Below are positions 43,570 to 52,184 of a stretch of DNA of 64,000 bases, in pieces. A model generated the notes under the pieces. It ran no database searches, was not told the origin of the DNA, and worked only from the letters and a program-made list of their open reading frames with translations. Made by a program: the position numbers and the translations under genes. Within the stretch, counting starts at the first letter, position 1. The number at the start of each line of letters is the position of its first letter. The DNA lies in NCBI GenBank assembly GCA_963724805.1, contig CAVRWA010000014.1, positions 744,001-808,000 of the forward strand, written 5' to 3'. Source of the DNA: CAVQZA01 sp963724805 (GTDB lineage: Bacteria; Actinomycetota; Thermoleophilia; Gaiellales; Gaiellaceae).

Positions 43570-44486
43570 GCCTCCGCGTCGCCGTCGTCGGCCTCGGCTC
43601 GATCGGGCGCCGCCACCTCGAGAACCTGCAGGTACTCGGCTGCGAGGCAATCGCGGTTCGGCGCTCGCCCGGTTCGGGAGAGCTCGGGTCGCTCGAGGAG
43701 GCCGCCTCGTGGGGAGCCGACGCCGTGGTGATCGCAACGCCGACGGCCGAGCACGCAGGGGCGCTGCGCTGGGCGGTCGAGAGCGGGATGCACGCTTACG
43801 TCGAGAAGCCGCTCGCCGAGCGCTCCGATGGGCTCGACGAGCTGCTCGAGCGCGCGGAGCGCGAGGGACTGGTCGTCGCCACCGGCTACAACCTTCGCTT
43901 CCATCCGGCCCTCGAGGCCGTCCGCGAGGCGGTCCTGGAGAGGCGTATCGGCGCCCTCGTCAACGTTCGGGCGGAGGTCGGCCAGTACCTGCCGGACTGG
44001 CATCCCGGCGAGGATATCAGAGCCTCGTACGCGGCGCGTGCCGACCTCGGCGGCGGGGCGCTGCTCACGCTCAGCCACGAGCTCGACTACGTGCGCTGGA
44101 TCGCGGGCGAGATCGTCGACGTGCGAAGGACGGGCCGCCCGGCTCTCGGGCTCGTGGTCGACGTGGACGATGTCGCCGAGATCGTGTGTCTGCACGAGAG
44201 CGGGACGCTCGGGTCGGTCACATGTCGATTTCCTCGATCGCTCGTACAACCGCCGCTCGCGCTGGGTCGGCGAGGAAGCGACGATCGCGTGGGAATGGGG
44301 CGGTCCGGTTCGCCTGCTTCCTGAGAACGGCGTTCTCTGGGACGATCCTGTCTTCGACGCTGGGCGCGACGTATCTCGCGGCGCTTGCCGACTTCCTCGC
44401 CTGCGTGCGAGACGGGCGCGCGACCCCGCGCGGACGGTCGCGACGGGCTGCGCGTGGTCGAGCTCTGCGAGGCGGTGCGGAGGTGA
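43566..44486 (+). CDS. Gfo/Idh/MocA-family oxidoreductase, PtmF-like (frame breaks)
   Basis: About 305 residues. LRVAVVGLGSIGRRHLENLQVLG is the NAD-binding head; DAVVIATPTAEHAGALRWAVESGMHAYVEKPLAE has the E-K-P family motif with the catalytic Lys; RADLGGGALLTLSHELDYVRW carries the conserved G-G-x-L-x-x-x-x-H-x-x-D-x-x-x-W/L. Breaks near 44222, 44365 and 44440. In legionaminic loci a protein of this family (PtmF) works with PtmA on the amino-sugar precursor; the same is proposed here from context. GTG 43566 and the end at 44486 are both overlap junctions. Confidence 0.82.
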
Positions 44487-45199
44487 CGACACTCGCCGTC
44501 GTTCCCGCCCGGGGCGGCTCGAAGGGGCTGCCCGGGGAAGAATCTCCGCATGCTGGCCGGGATTCCGCTGGTCGAGCACTCGCTGCGGCTCGCCGCGATG
44601 TGCCCGGAGATCGACCGGACGATCGTCTCGACCGATTCGCAGGAGATCGCCGAGGTCGCACGGGCGGCCGGTGCGGACGTTCCGTTCCTGCGCCCGTCCG
44701 AGCTGGCGGGCGACGAGACGCCCATGCTGCCGGTGCTCCGTCACGCACTCGAGCAGGCGGACGCGTCGGGAACGGCGCTACGAGTACCTCCTGCTCCTCG
44801 ACCCGACGAGCCCGGGGCGGCTTCCCGACGACGTGGCCACGGCGCATGAGCTGCTCGGCCGCACTGCCGAGTGCCGACGGTGTCGTCTCGGTGTCCGAGC
44901 CCGCGTTCAATCCGATCTGGCACGCCGTCGTCGAGCGCGACGGCTTCCTCGAGCAGCTGATCCCGGAGGGCCGCCGATACGGGCGCCGGCAGGATCTGCC
45001 GCGCGTGCTCCGCATCAACGCCGCGCTCTACCTCTTCCGCACCGAGTTCCTGCGGCAGGAGCGCGAGACCTGGCTGAACGGCCGCCACCTCGCGCTCGAG
45101 ATCCCCGAGCTGCGCGCCTTCCACATCGACACCGAGGACGACCTCACGCTCTGCGAGCTCGTCCTCGGCGCCGGCTTGGTCTCCCTCCCCTGGCTCTAG
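44483..45199 (+). CDS. neuA: CMP-nonulosonic acid cytidylyltransferase (frame breaks)
   Basis: About 237 residues. LAVVPARGGSKGLPG is the CMP-sugar synthetase P-loop-like motif; LVEHSLRLAAMCPEIDRTIVSTDSQEIAEVA and FLRPSELAGDETPM follow; LLLLDPTSP and DGVVSVSEPAFNPIW form the cytidine and acid sites; HIDTEDDLTL is the metal-binding C-terminal motif. It activates the 9-carbon acid with CTP. Breaks near 44536, 44788 and 44871; the last two are repaired by CG/GC (GGCGCTACG, ACTGCCGAG). GTG 44483 overlaps the Gfo/Idh stop. TAG at 45197-45199. Confidence 0.88.
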   Translation: MTTLAVVPARGGSKGLPGEESPHAGRDSAGRALAAARRDVPGDRPDDRLDRFAGDRRGRTGGRCGRSVPAPVRAGGRRDAHAAGAPSRTRAGGRVGNGATSTSCSSTRRARGGFPTTWPRRMSCSAALPSADGVVSVSEPAFNPIWHAVVERDGFLEQLIPEGRRYGRRQDLPRVLRINAALYLFRTEFLRQERETWLNGRHLALEIPELRAFHIDTEDDLTLCELVLGAGLVSLPWL

Positions 45200-45202
45200 A
45201 AT
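45197..45202 (+). promoter_or_regulatory. -10-like element (TAGAAT) overlapping the neuA stop
   Basis: TAGAAT (one mismatch to TATAAT) ends 11 bases before ATG 45214 and contains the TAG stop of the cytidylyltransferase gene. A promoter inside the operon for the next gene is plausible. Confidence 0.4.
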
Positions 45203-45213
45203 CCTGCCTCGAG

Positions 45214-46166
45214 ATGGTCGGCAGAAGGCAGCTCGGACGAGCGAGGCGGTGGTTCTCGACGAACGTGGTCGCACCCGTGGCCGTCGCCGCGGAAACGGCG
45301 CAGGCGCTCCGAACGCGAGCGCGGATCAGGTCGTTTCAGCACCGAGGGAGGGTCGCGCCGCCGCTTTCCCGAGCCGCCGCTCGAGGATTCCAGCCCGCGG
45401 GTGCTGGCTGTCGTCACGCACGTGGCGGATGAGTCGCGGCTCGCCCGAGCTGAGCGTCGAGCGGCTCGAGCGGACGCTCGACGGGCTGCTGGAGAGCCTC
45501 GGACACACCCGGCTGGAGCTCGTCCTGAACACGCTTCCGGGCCGCCACGTGGCGGCTGCGCTGCCGGAGCACCTTTCCGCGCGGCTCGTCGTGCGCGAGC
45601 GATCGGGTGTCGAACCGATGCTGCTCGGCTTCGAGGCCCAGGAGGAGTTCGTCGACCGGGTGGAGGACGTCGACTGGTTCCTCTACCTCGAGGACGACCT
45701 CGTCCTGACCGACGGCCTCCTGCTCGAGAAGCTCGCGTACTTCAACCGCGGCGCGCCGCCCGAGGCATTGCTGCTGCCGCATCGCTACGAGTTCTGGAAC
45801 GGGAGCAAGACCCACATCGACCTCGTGTCCAGGGCAGCCCCGAATGGACCTGGAACCGGCTCACGCTGCTCGAGATCGAGGGCTGGAGGTTCGCGGAGTT
45901 CGAGAATCCGCACAGCGGCTGCTACTTCCTGTCGCGGGAGCAGCTCCGGCGCTGGATCGACACCGGTCGGCACTGGTACGGCCGCGTGAGCTACACCGCA
46001 TCGAGGGAGAGCGCTGCGACCGGATGTCTCGCCGAGTGCTTCCGGCTCTACAAGCCGCATCCGAGCAACCTGAGCTTCCTCGAGATCCGTCACCTGGGCA
46101 CGCGAGTACGCCGAGTACTACGCGGGGCTTCACGCTGCTCGTCGAAGTGCCACGCCGTCGGCCTGA
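45214..46166 (+). CDS. GT-A-like glycosyltransferase candidate (frame breaks)
   Basis: About 320 residues when joined; no named family. DWFLYLEDDLVLTDGLLLEKL contains a clear DxD-like acidic site, RLELVLNTLPG and RVLAVVTHVADESR build the N-terminal strands, and FENPHSGCYFLSREQLRRW and CLAECFRLYKPHPSNLSFLEIRHLG fill the acceptor half. Breaks near 45340, 45435, 45838 and 46102; the last (CACGCGAGTAC) is repaired by CG. Rebuilding places the stop at TGA 46164-46166. Looks like a GT-A transferase acting on the nonulosonic-acid glycan. Confidence 0.6.
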
Positions 46167-46307
46167 CGACGCGCGACTTCGAAAAGCGGCGCGTTGGCCG
46201 CCGACCCAGTCTTCATCAATTGCCGGGACAGGGTGGGCCCGCCGCGCGAGCTCGTCGCCTGGCTGGAGCGTGCGGGGTTCGAGGAGATCTACGCGATCCC
46301 GACATAG
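46163..46307 (+). pseudogene. Truncated glycosyltransferase N-terminus
   Basis: Only about 48 residues remain. After one CG repair near 46192 the frame reads RDFEKRR, then DPVFINCRDRVGPPRELVAWL and ERAGFEEIY, the opening of a glycosyltransferase family whose members begin PVFINCRDR..LVxWLExAG. The match stops after EEIYAI and TAG follows at 46305-46307. Low-GC intergenic sequence begins at once. The start would be CTG 46163 in a CTGA overlap with the previous stop. No remainder of the gene was found in the window, so it was cut by the arrival of the next island or by a misjoin. Confidence 0.6.
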
Positions 46308-46539
46308 TTGCGGACCGCCGAATGCCACCACACGCATTTCGTCTGTTTTGCGAGGGTGCGGTTGCCGATCGCCGTTAAGTCGGGTTCGCGCCGCGACTGC
46401 TCTCGGAGGGGGGCTGCTGTTGGTTAGAAGCGGAGAAAGTCGCCGCTGTCGCTCCAGGGAACAGTGCGTAGCGAGCAAGCGCAAAGGAATCCGCCTCCCA
46501 ACGCAGGCGGGGGATCCACCTCCGGAAGTTCTGGTAGAT
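46308..46539. other. AT-richer spacer at the edge of the 46.3-49.2 kb island
   Basis: 232 bases of clearly lower GC than the flanks (for example CATTTCGTCTGTTTTGCG), with no recognisable gene, repeat or hairpin. It separates the truncated glycosyltransferase from the GT11 gene and may hold the promoter of the island genes. Confidence 0.5.
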
Positions 46540-47480
46540 ATGACCTATATGATCGCGGTGGAGCTGCGTGGGGGGCTCGGGAACCAGATGTTTCAGTACG
46601 CCTTTGCCCTGGCCGCCTCGCACCGGCTGAACACGGATTTCGTCGTCTACGCGTCGACCGCCGCGCCGGAAGGCGAGCAACTCTCACAGAACTTCACGCT
46701 GGGCGCGTGCAGGCCTCCTGTCAATGGGGATCCCGGGTACCCGATGCGCTGGATAGACAACCAGGACTACGATAGGCCCGAGGACATCCTCTCCTCTCTG
46801 AGTGATGGCGCGGGCTATAGTGGCTACTTCCAGTCGTCCCGCTTCTTTGCCGAAGTCGAGCACGAGGTGCGAGAGCGTTTAGGATACGCCCAGAGATCGA
46901 CGAGGCGTTTCGCGGACGCTTCGCTGACCTCCTCGAGGGGCCGTACGTGTGCTGCCCCGTTCGCAGGGCGGCCGACTACCGCGCCTTTCTCGGCGGGAGT
47001 CACTTACCGCTGGAGTACTACCGCGAGGGTCTTGCGGTGGTCTCCCCAGCCCCCGGAACGCCGATAGTGTTCGTTGGAGATGAGCTCGACGAGGTCAGTC
47101 AGGAGCTTGGCTCGATCGAAGACGCGCGCTTTGAGCCGAACGAGCCGATCGTGGAGTTCCAACTCATCCTTCACGCGCGAGCCGCGGTGATCCCCAACAG
47201 CACATTCGCGTGGTGGGGCGCCTGGCTCGCCGATGGATGCGAGGTAGTTGTTGCGCCGCAGTATTGGCTCGGCTGGAATCACCGCGCGGGCTGGCACCAG
47301 CACCGCTCCGCAGCGGAGAGCGGGGGACGCACGAAGCGTAGCTGGGAGTATCCGCGCGCGATCATCCCGAATGAGTGGTCGCAAGTGGCGATCCGAAGAC
47401 CCTGGCGCGAACGACTCGCCCCTTGGTCGATCAAGAGCAACTTTGCACTGATGGCAAACAACGCCCGCGCGGCACGCTGA
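46540..47480 (+). CDS. GT11 alpha-1,2-fucosyltransferase-like protein (one frame break)
   Basis: About 313 residues. VELRGGLGNQMFQYAFALAASHRL is the GT11 N-terminal motif; YFQSSRFFAEVEHEVRERL is typical; VIPNSTFAWWGAWLADG with SxFxWWGAWL closes the donor site. The central motif, HxRRGDY in most GT11, reads CPVRRAADY, so His and Gly are missing. A break near 46888 is explained by one C lost from a CCCC run, not by the CG pattern. ATG 46540, or ATG 46549 three codons on. GC and codon use are lower than outside the island. Would transfer fucose from GDP-fucose if active. Confidence 0.8.
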
Positions 47481-47488
47481 CGTTCGAC

Positions 47489-48190
47489 GTGGCGGGGAGG
47501 AGGGCAGAGCAACTTGGGCGCGCGCTCGGACTCCCAGGTCGGTATTGGCGTGCGCTTCAGGAGTCCAAACGATTCCGCACCCTGCCGGCGAGCATGGAAT
47601 TCGGTGAGGCCTATAACGTTGCCCGGCAAGTCGGGATAACGCAGAAGCCCCGAGAGATCGAGTGGCTCTTCGGGCGCGTCTTCGAGGCTCAGCCGCGGAT
47701 CGTTCTCGAGATCGGGCTTGCCCTCGGCGGCACGCTCTTTCTGTGGTCCCGTGCCGCTGCGCCGGATGCGCACCTGGTCGCGGTCGATGACAGCCTTCCC
47801 GGCGCCCTCGGAGTCTGGTCGCCGTTTCCCTTGGTGCGGCGCAGCTTCGCCCGGGATGAGCAGCGCGTCAGCCTTCTGATGGGTCGCGACTCCCACGAGG
47901 CCGAGACATACGACCGCGTGCGCCGCGTCGTAGGCGGGGCGTCGATCGACTTCCTCTTCATCGATGGCGATCACACGTACGAGGGTGTATCGGAGGACTT
48001 TCGCACGTATTCGCGTCTCGTGAGACCTGGCGGGCTCGTTGCGTTCCACGACGTTTCGCAAGATCCAACCTCCGACACCGAGGGTACAGCCCGCTTCTGG
48101 AGCGAGTTCGTCCGCGAGCACGAGACTCGGGAGTGCGTCGCGGGCGGCGCGCCTGGCTACGGCATCGGCTTGTACGAGGTGCCGGCCTGA
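47489..48190 (+). CDS. Methyltransf_24-like SAM methyltransferase
   Basis: 233 residues from GTG 47489, or 199 from ATG 47594 (MEFGEAYNVAR). IVLEIGLALGGTLFLWSRAA is motif I, HLVAVDDSLPG motif II, and SIDFLFIDGDHTYEGVSEDF the Methyltransf_24 signature with metal/catalytic Asp residues. RPGGLVAFHDVSQDP and GYGIGLYEV complete it. Intact frame; island-type composition. Likely an O-methyltransferase acting on the fucosylated glycan; substrate unknown. GTG 47489 is preferred because it leaves an 8-base gap to the GT11 stop. Confidence 0.7.
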   Translation: MAGRRAEQLGRALGLPGRYWRALQESKRFRTLPASMEFGEAYNVARQVGITQKPREIEWLFGRVFEAQPRIVLEIGLALGGTLFLWSRAAAPDAHLVAVDDSLPGALGVWSPFPLVRRSFARDEQRVSLLMGRDSHEAETYDRVRRVVGGASIDFLFIDGDHTYEGVSEDFRTYSRLVRPGGLVAFHDVSQDPTSDTEGTARFWSEFVREHETRECVAGGAPGYGIGLYEVPA

Positions 48191-48540
48191 CTCCCTCAGC
48201 CGGGCCATCTGTCCCGTTGGCTTGCGGGCACGTCTGACAGAGATTTGCGCGGGCGCCGAGACTAACCTCGGGACGAACTCGAATCGCCACGCCCCATCGA
48301 GCCCCACAGCACACGACCACCCACCAGCGCGAACGCGCTCAGCGATGCGGGTTTGGCGTCGTCGGCGGGACGGTTTCCGGCGCGCTCGACGTCGTGATCG
48401 TTTCGCCGCGTTAGGCCACGAGGGAGCGCGCCAGAGCCGATGTTCGGACACTAGGCGCAGACCATGCGGCAGCGTAGGCTTGCCGAGCCGGGAAGCAGCC
48501 CGGGGCAGTATTGGCCCAACTGAACTGGAGCGTCATTCAC
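48191..48540. other. 350-base stretch without a recognisable gene
   Basis: No convincing reading frame, hairpin or repeat was recognised. The composition varies along the stretch (CCATCGAGCCCCACAGCACA versus GATTTGCGCGGGCG). A TTG at 48511 could extend the next gene by ten residues into it. May contain a promoter or decayed coding sequence. Confidence 0.5.
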
Positions 48541-49152
48541 ATGTGGAGAAGACGAACGCGGTCATCGCTCCCGGCTCCCCCGTCGCTTGCGTTGACGGCC
48601 GAGAATCCCGCCTACGACCGCTTTGCTATCGGTGAGGGAACCTATGGCTTCCCCACGGTCTTGAGCTGGGGGGAGGGAGCAACGCTCACGATCGGCCGGT
48701 ACTGCTCCATTGCCAGTGGGGTGACGATCTTCCTCGGTGGAGAGCACAGAACCGACTGGGTTACGACCTACCCGTTCTCAGTGTTTCTCGATACGGCCAA
48801 GCACATATCCGGGCATCCGAGGACCAAGGGCGATGTAACCATCGGCAGCGACGTCTGGATCGGCCAGAACGCGACCATTCTCTCGGGTGTCGCGATTGGC
48901 CATGGAGCGGTGATCGGCGCGGCAAGCGTCGTGACCAGCGACGTTGATCCGTACGCAATCGTGGCAGGCAACCCCGCAGAACTGATCCGCCTACGGTTCG
49001 AAAGAGAGACCATCGAAGCCCTGCTCGAGATCCAGTGGTGGAATTGGCCCAAGCACAAGGTGGAATCGTCGGCAGCGAGGTTGCTGTCCTCTGACATCTC
49101 AGCGTTCGTTGAATCGTGCGAGGCAGAACGCGATCCGGCCGAGGCAGTCTAG
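48541..49152 (+). CDS. Hexapeptide-repeat acetyltransferase (CatB/antibiotic acetyltransferase-like)
   Basis: 203 residues from ATG 48541; TTG 48511 would add ten. LTIGRYCSIASGVTIFLGGEHRTDWVTTYPF is the CatB/VatD-type motif with the catalytic His in GEHRTDW. Hexapeptide coils follow (VTIGSDVWIGQNATILSGVAIGHG; VIGAASVVTSDVDPYAIVAGNPA), with a helical tail LLEIQWWNWPKHKVE. In glycan loci these enzymes O-acetylate sugars with acetyl-CoA. Frame intact; codon use like the other island genes. Confidence 0.88.
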   Translation: MWRRRTRSSLPAPPSLALTAENPAYDRFAIGEGTYGFPTVLSWGEGATLTIGRYCSIASGVTIFLGGEHRTDWVTTYPFSVFLDTAKHISGHPRTKGDVTIGSDVWIGQNATILSGVAIGHGAVIGAASVVTSDVDPYAIVAGNPAELIRLRFERETIEALLEIQWWNWPKHKVESSAARLLSSDISAFVESCEAERDPAEAV

Positions 49153-49233
49153 GGAGACGGACAGAATCGTCGAGCGGCGCGAAGATCAAGTTTCTGTCTG
49201 GTCCGTACCTCGCTAAGCCGGGTTTCCCGAGGG

Positions 49234-50378
49234 TTAGTGGATCAACCCGTCGATCGACTCCCCGTGGTCGAGGTCGGGCGCGAGGGTGTCGGCCTCGCGG
49301 AGGAAGGACCGGTTGGCTGCGAACAACCGGTCGCTTCGAAGCCGCGCCGTCGTCACTCGGCGCGACCCGTCTTCGAGAGCCGCCGACGCGCCGCCGCGGC
49401 TAGGTGCCGTGACCTCGTTCGCAGGAACAGCGTCTCGATGTGCACCTGGTTGCCGCCGAAGTTCTCCGTCACGACCCGCGCGTACTGGTTGAAGAGCGAG
49501 CTGTTGTAGATCAGGGCGTCGCAGCGGGCGAGCAGGAACATGTCGACGAGCGTGTCGACGATCGAGGCTCGTGCCGCGGCAGGGTCGTCGTCGAACGCGT
49601 GCGTGTCGCCCGTTCCCGGCGGCGGGTACAGCGACCGGCGGGTGACGGCGTTCGGCAGCCCTGCGAGGAGCTCGCTCATCCATTCGGCGTCCGTCGCGTA
49701 GAAGACGGCGGCGTTCTCGCGTCGCGTCCTTCGGCAGCGACTTCACGCGCTGCCTGCACGCCCTCTCGATCACGCGAAGGAAGCGCTGCGGTTCTCGAAG
49801 ACCGAGACGTCGACCCGCGACGCGTACGTCCCGCCCTTGCCGAAGTAGTGGCCGTTGCCCGTGCGCACGTTCACGCCGACGACGAACAGAGCCGCTGGGT
49901 CGTGCTCCTCCCACCATGCGTCCGCCCTGGCGCGGATCTCGGGCCGGGCTCGAGCTCGCGGTAGAACGAGCGGAGGAGCCGGAGACGCTCCGACTCGGGG
50001 CCTGGGTGGAGCCGGTCGAGGCCGTGGTAGGGCTGGAGGACGATGTGCTTCGCTGCCTCCGTCGTCTCGCCGGCCGCCGAGCGCCCGGGCCTCCCGGGGG
50101 AGAGCCATGACCGCGCCGCCGTCGGGGTCGTAGGCGCCGACGCTCGGGCGCCGGGGCGTAGGCGACGTCGACGCCGGCCAGGAGCGGCGGCGCCTCGAAG
50201 AACTCCGTGAAGTAGTTGAGCTCCGGATCGGGCAGCTGGCTCAGGCCCGCGCCAGTCGACGACCACCGCCCGTGACAGCCGTCCGGGCCAGCCAGAGCGC
50301 GCCGGCGAGGCTCGCGAGGTTCGAGCCGACGTTGCTGTCCGGGAACGGACGGGAGACGACGTAGCCGTTCGCTGCCAT
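49234..50378 (-). CDS. NodZ/alpha-1,6-fucosyltransferase-like protein (frame breaks)
   Basis: About 370 residues when rebuilt. YVVSRPFPDSNVGSNLASLAGALWLAR opens the acceptor domain; KHIVLQPYHGLDRLHPG, LFVVGVNVRTGNGHYFGKGGTY (an HxR-like V-x-V-R-T-G-N motif) and DALIYNSSLFNQYARVV (with N-S-S-x-F) build the donor half in the order seen in NodZ/FUT8-type enzymes. Breaks near 49340-49380, 49700-49770, 49945 and 50090-50260. Start ATG 50378 with TACGCT 14 bases upstream on this strand; end at 49234. It points toward the island on its left. Confidence 0.65.
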
Positions 50379-50392
50379 GGCTGTTCGAGCCT

Positions 50393-50398
50393 AGCGTA
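50393..50398 (-). promoter_or_regulatory. -10-like element (TACGCT), minus strand
   Basis: TACGCT on the minus strand ends 14 bases before ATG 50378, the same hexamer and nearly the same distance as before the minus-strand methyltransferase at 22502. Confidence 0.35.
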
Positions 50399-50438
50399 CG
50401 GTGCGGGAGCAGCTAACACCGCCCGAACAGGCGCTCGC

Positions 50439-50444
50439 TAGCAT
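50439..50444 (+). promoter_or_regulatory. -10-like element (TAGCAT)
   Basis: TAGCAT ends 6 bases before GTG 50451 of the carbamoyltransferase, leaving no space for a ribosome site. Leaderless transcript predicted. Confidence 0.45.
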
Positions 50445-50450
50445 CAAGCC

Positions 50451-52179
50451 GTGACTGCGATCCTGGGCCTGAACGCCTACCACGGCGACGCGGCCGCCGC
50501 GCTCGTCGTCGACGGCGAGCTCGTCGCCGCCGCCGAGGAGGAGCGCTTCAACCGCGTCAAGCACTGCGCCGGCTTCCCGGCGCTCGCGGCCGCGTGGTGC
50601 CTCGCCGACGCGGGGCTCACCGCCGACGACCTCGACCACGTCGCGGTCTCGCGCGATCCGAAGGCGAACCTCGGCCGCAAGCTGCTGCGCACGATCCGCC
50701 ACGGGGCCAGCGCCCGCTACCTGAAGGCGCGGCTCGACAACGCCGCCCGGATCCGCGACGTCGGCTCCGCGCTCACCGAGGCGCTCGGCGTCGACTCGCT
50801 GCGCGCCCAGGTGCACAACGTCGAGCACCACCAGGCGCACGTCGCGAGCGCGTTCTTCGTCTCGCCGTTCGAGGACGCCGCGATCCTCTCGGTCGACGGC
50901 TTCGGCGACTTCGCCTCGACGATGCTGGCCGAGGGCCACGGCAACCGCTTCGAGGTGCTCGAGCGCGTCCTCTACCCGCACTCGCTCGGGATCTTCTACA
51001 CCGCGGTCACGCAGTGGCTCGGCTTCCCGCACTACGGCGACGAGGGCAAGGTGATGGGCCTCGCCCCGTACGGCGACGCCGCGCTACCTCGCGAAGATGC
51101 ACGAGCTCGTGCGCCTCGACGGCCCGCTCTTCACGCTCGGGCTCGACTACTTCACGCACGACAAGGAAGGCGTCGACATGAACTGGGACGGCGGCTCGCC
51201 GACGATCGGCCGGATCTACTCCGACCGGCTGATCGAGATGTTCGGCGCCGCGCGCGAGCCCGACGGCGAGATCACGGCGCTCCACAACGACGTCGCCGCC
51301 TCGCTCCAGGCGATGCTCGAGGAGGCGTACCTCCACCTCGTCGGCACGCTCTGGGAGCAGACCCACATCCCGAACCTCTGCCTCGCCGGCGGGGTCGCGC
51401 TGAACGCCGTCGCCAACGGCCGGATCCTGCCCGAGACGCCGTTCCAGGAGCTGTACGTCCAGCCCGCCGCGGGCGACTCCGGCACGGCGGTCGGCGCCGC
51501 GTTCTTCGTCTGGAACCAGGTGCTCGGGAAGCCGCGCGGCTTCGTGATGGAGCACGCGTTCACCGGCCCCGAGTTCTCCGACGCCGAGATCGAGTCGGCG
51601 CTCGCCGAGGCGGGCCTGACGGCCGAGCGGCTCGACGACGACGCGCTCTTCGCCACGGTCGCCGAGCGGATCGCCGACGGCGACGTCGTCGGCTGGTTCC
51701 AGGGGCGGATGGAGTTCGGCCCGCGCGCGCTCGGCCACCGCTCGATCGTCACCGACCCGCGCCGGACCGACATGAAGGACATCCTCAACGCGCGGATCAA
51801 GCACCGCGAGCCGTTCCGGCCGTTCGCGCCGTCGATCCTCGCCGAGCGCACCGGCGAGTGGTTCGACCAGGACTACCCCTCGCCGTTCATGGTGCTCGTC
51901 TACAAGACGGCAGCCGACAAGCGCGACAAGATTCCGGCGGTGAACCACGTCGACGACACCGGCCGGGTGCAGAGCGTCGAGGCGCGCGTGCAGCCCCGCT
52001 ACCACCGGCTGATCAGCGAGTTCGAGCAGCGCACCGGCGTGCCCGTCCTGCTCAACACGTCGTTCAACGAGAACGAGCCGATCGTGATGAGCCCCGGCGA
52101 CGCGGTCGACACCTTCAAGAAGACCCGGATGGACGTGCTCGTGCTCGGCAACCACGTCGTCCGGCGCAACGGGGGCTGA
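50451..52179 (+). CDS. NodU/CmcH-family carbamoyltransferase (one frame break)
   Basis: About 577 residues. AILGLNAYHGDAAAALVVDGELV and EEERFNRVKHCAGFP are the N-terminal Kae1-like signature; VEHHQAHVASAFFVSPF carries metal-binding histidines; ILSVDGFGDFAS and HYGDEGKVMGLAPYGD the ATP part; the second half has NLCLAGGVALNAVANGR, GWFQGRMEFGPRALGHRSI and NTSFNENEPIV, all classic. It makes carbamoyl-adenylate from carbamoyl phosphate and transfers the carbamoyl to a sugar hydroxyl. Break at about 51087 (GCCGCGCTACC), repaired by CG. GTG 50451 is 6 bases after TAGCAT. Confidence 0.93.
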
Positions 52180-52184
52180 GGCTG

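Noticed and set aside
34402..45199. Calling the product sialic acid (Neu5Ac) pathway
   Set aside because: A dehydratase, a CBS-nucleotidyltransferase and Gfo/Idh plus SDR enzymes are not needed for Neu5Ac and fit a legionaminic-type route better.
31051..46166. Programmed ribosomal frameshifting in the glycan genes
   Set aside because: Breaks occur many times per gene, in any context that contains CGCG/GCGC, without slippery heptamers or consistent positions; a sequence error explains them better.
31051..46166. Biological 2-base deletions from cutting at GCGC followed by end joining
   Set aside because: The product GC would fit loss of a 2-base 3' overhang, but some sites (such as the one near 31535) appear to derive from CGCG without GCGC, intact GCGC sites are frequent, and dozens of genes would be destroyed at once.
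31051..46166. Mass pseudogenisation of the nonulosonic-acid locus
   Set aside because: Apart from the indels the proteins keep full motif sets, with only one internal stop (31435) noticed; genuine decay would show substitutions and large deletions.
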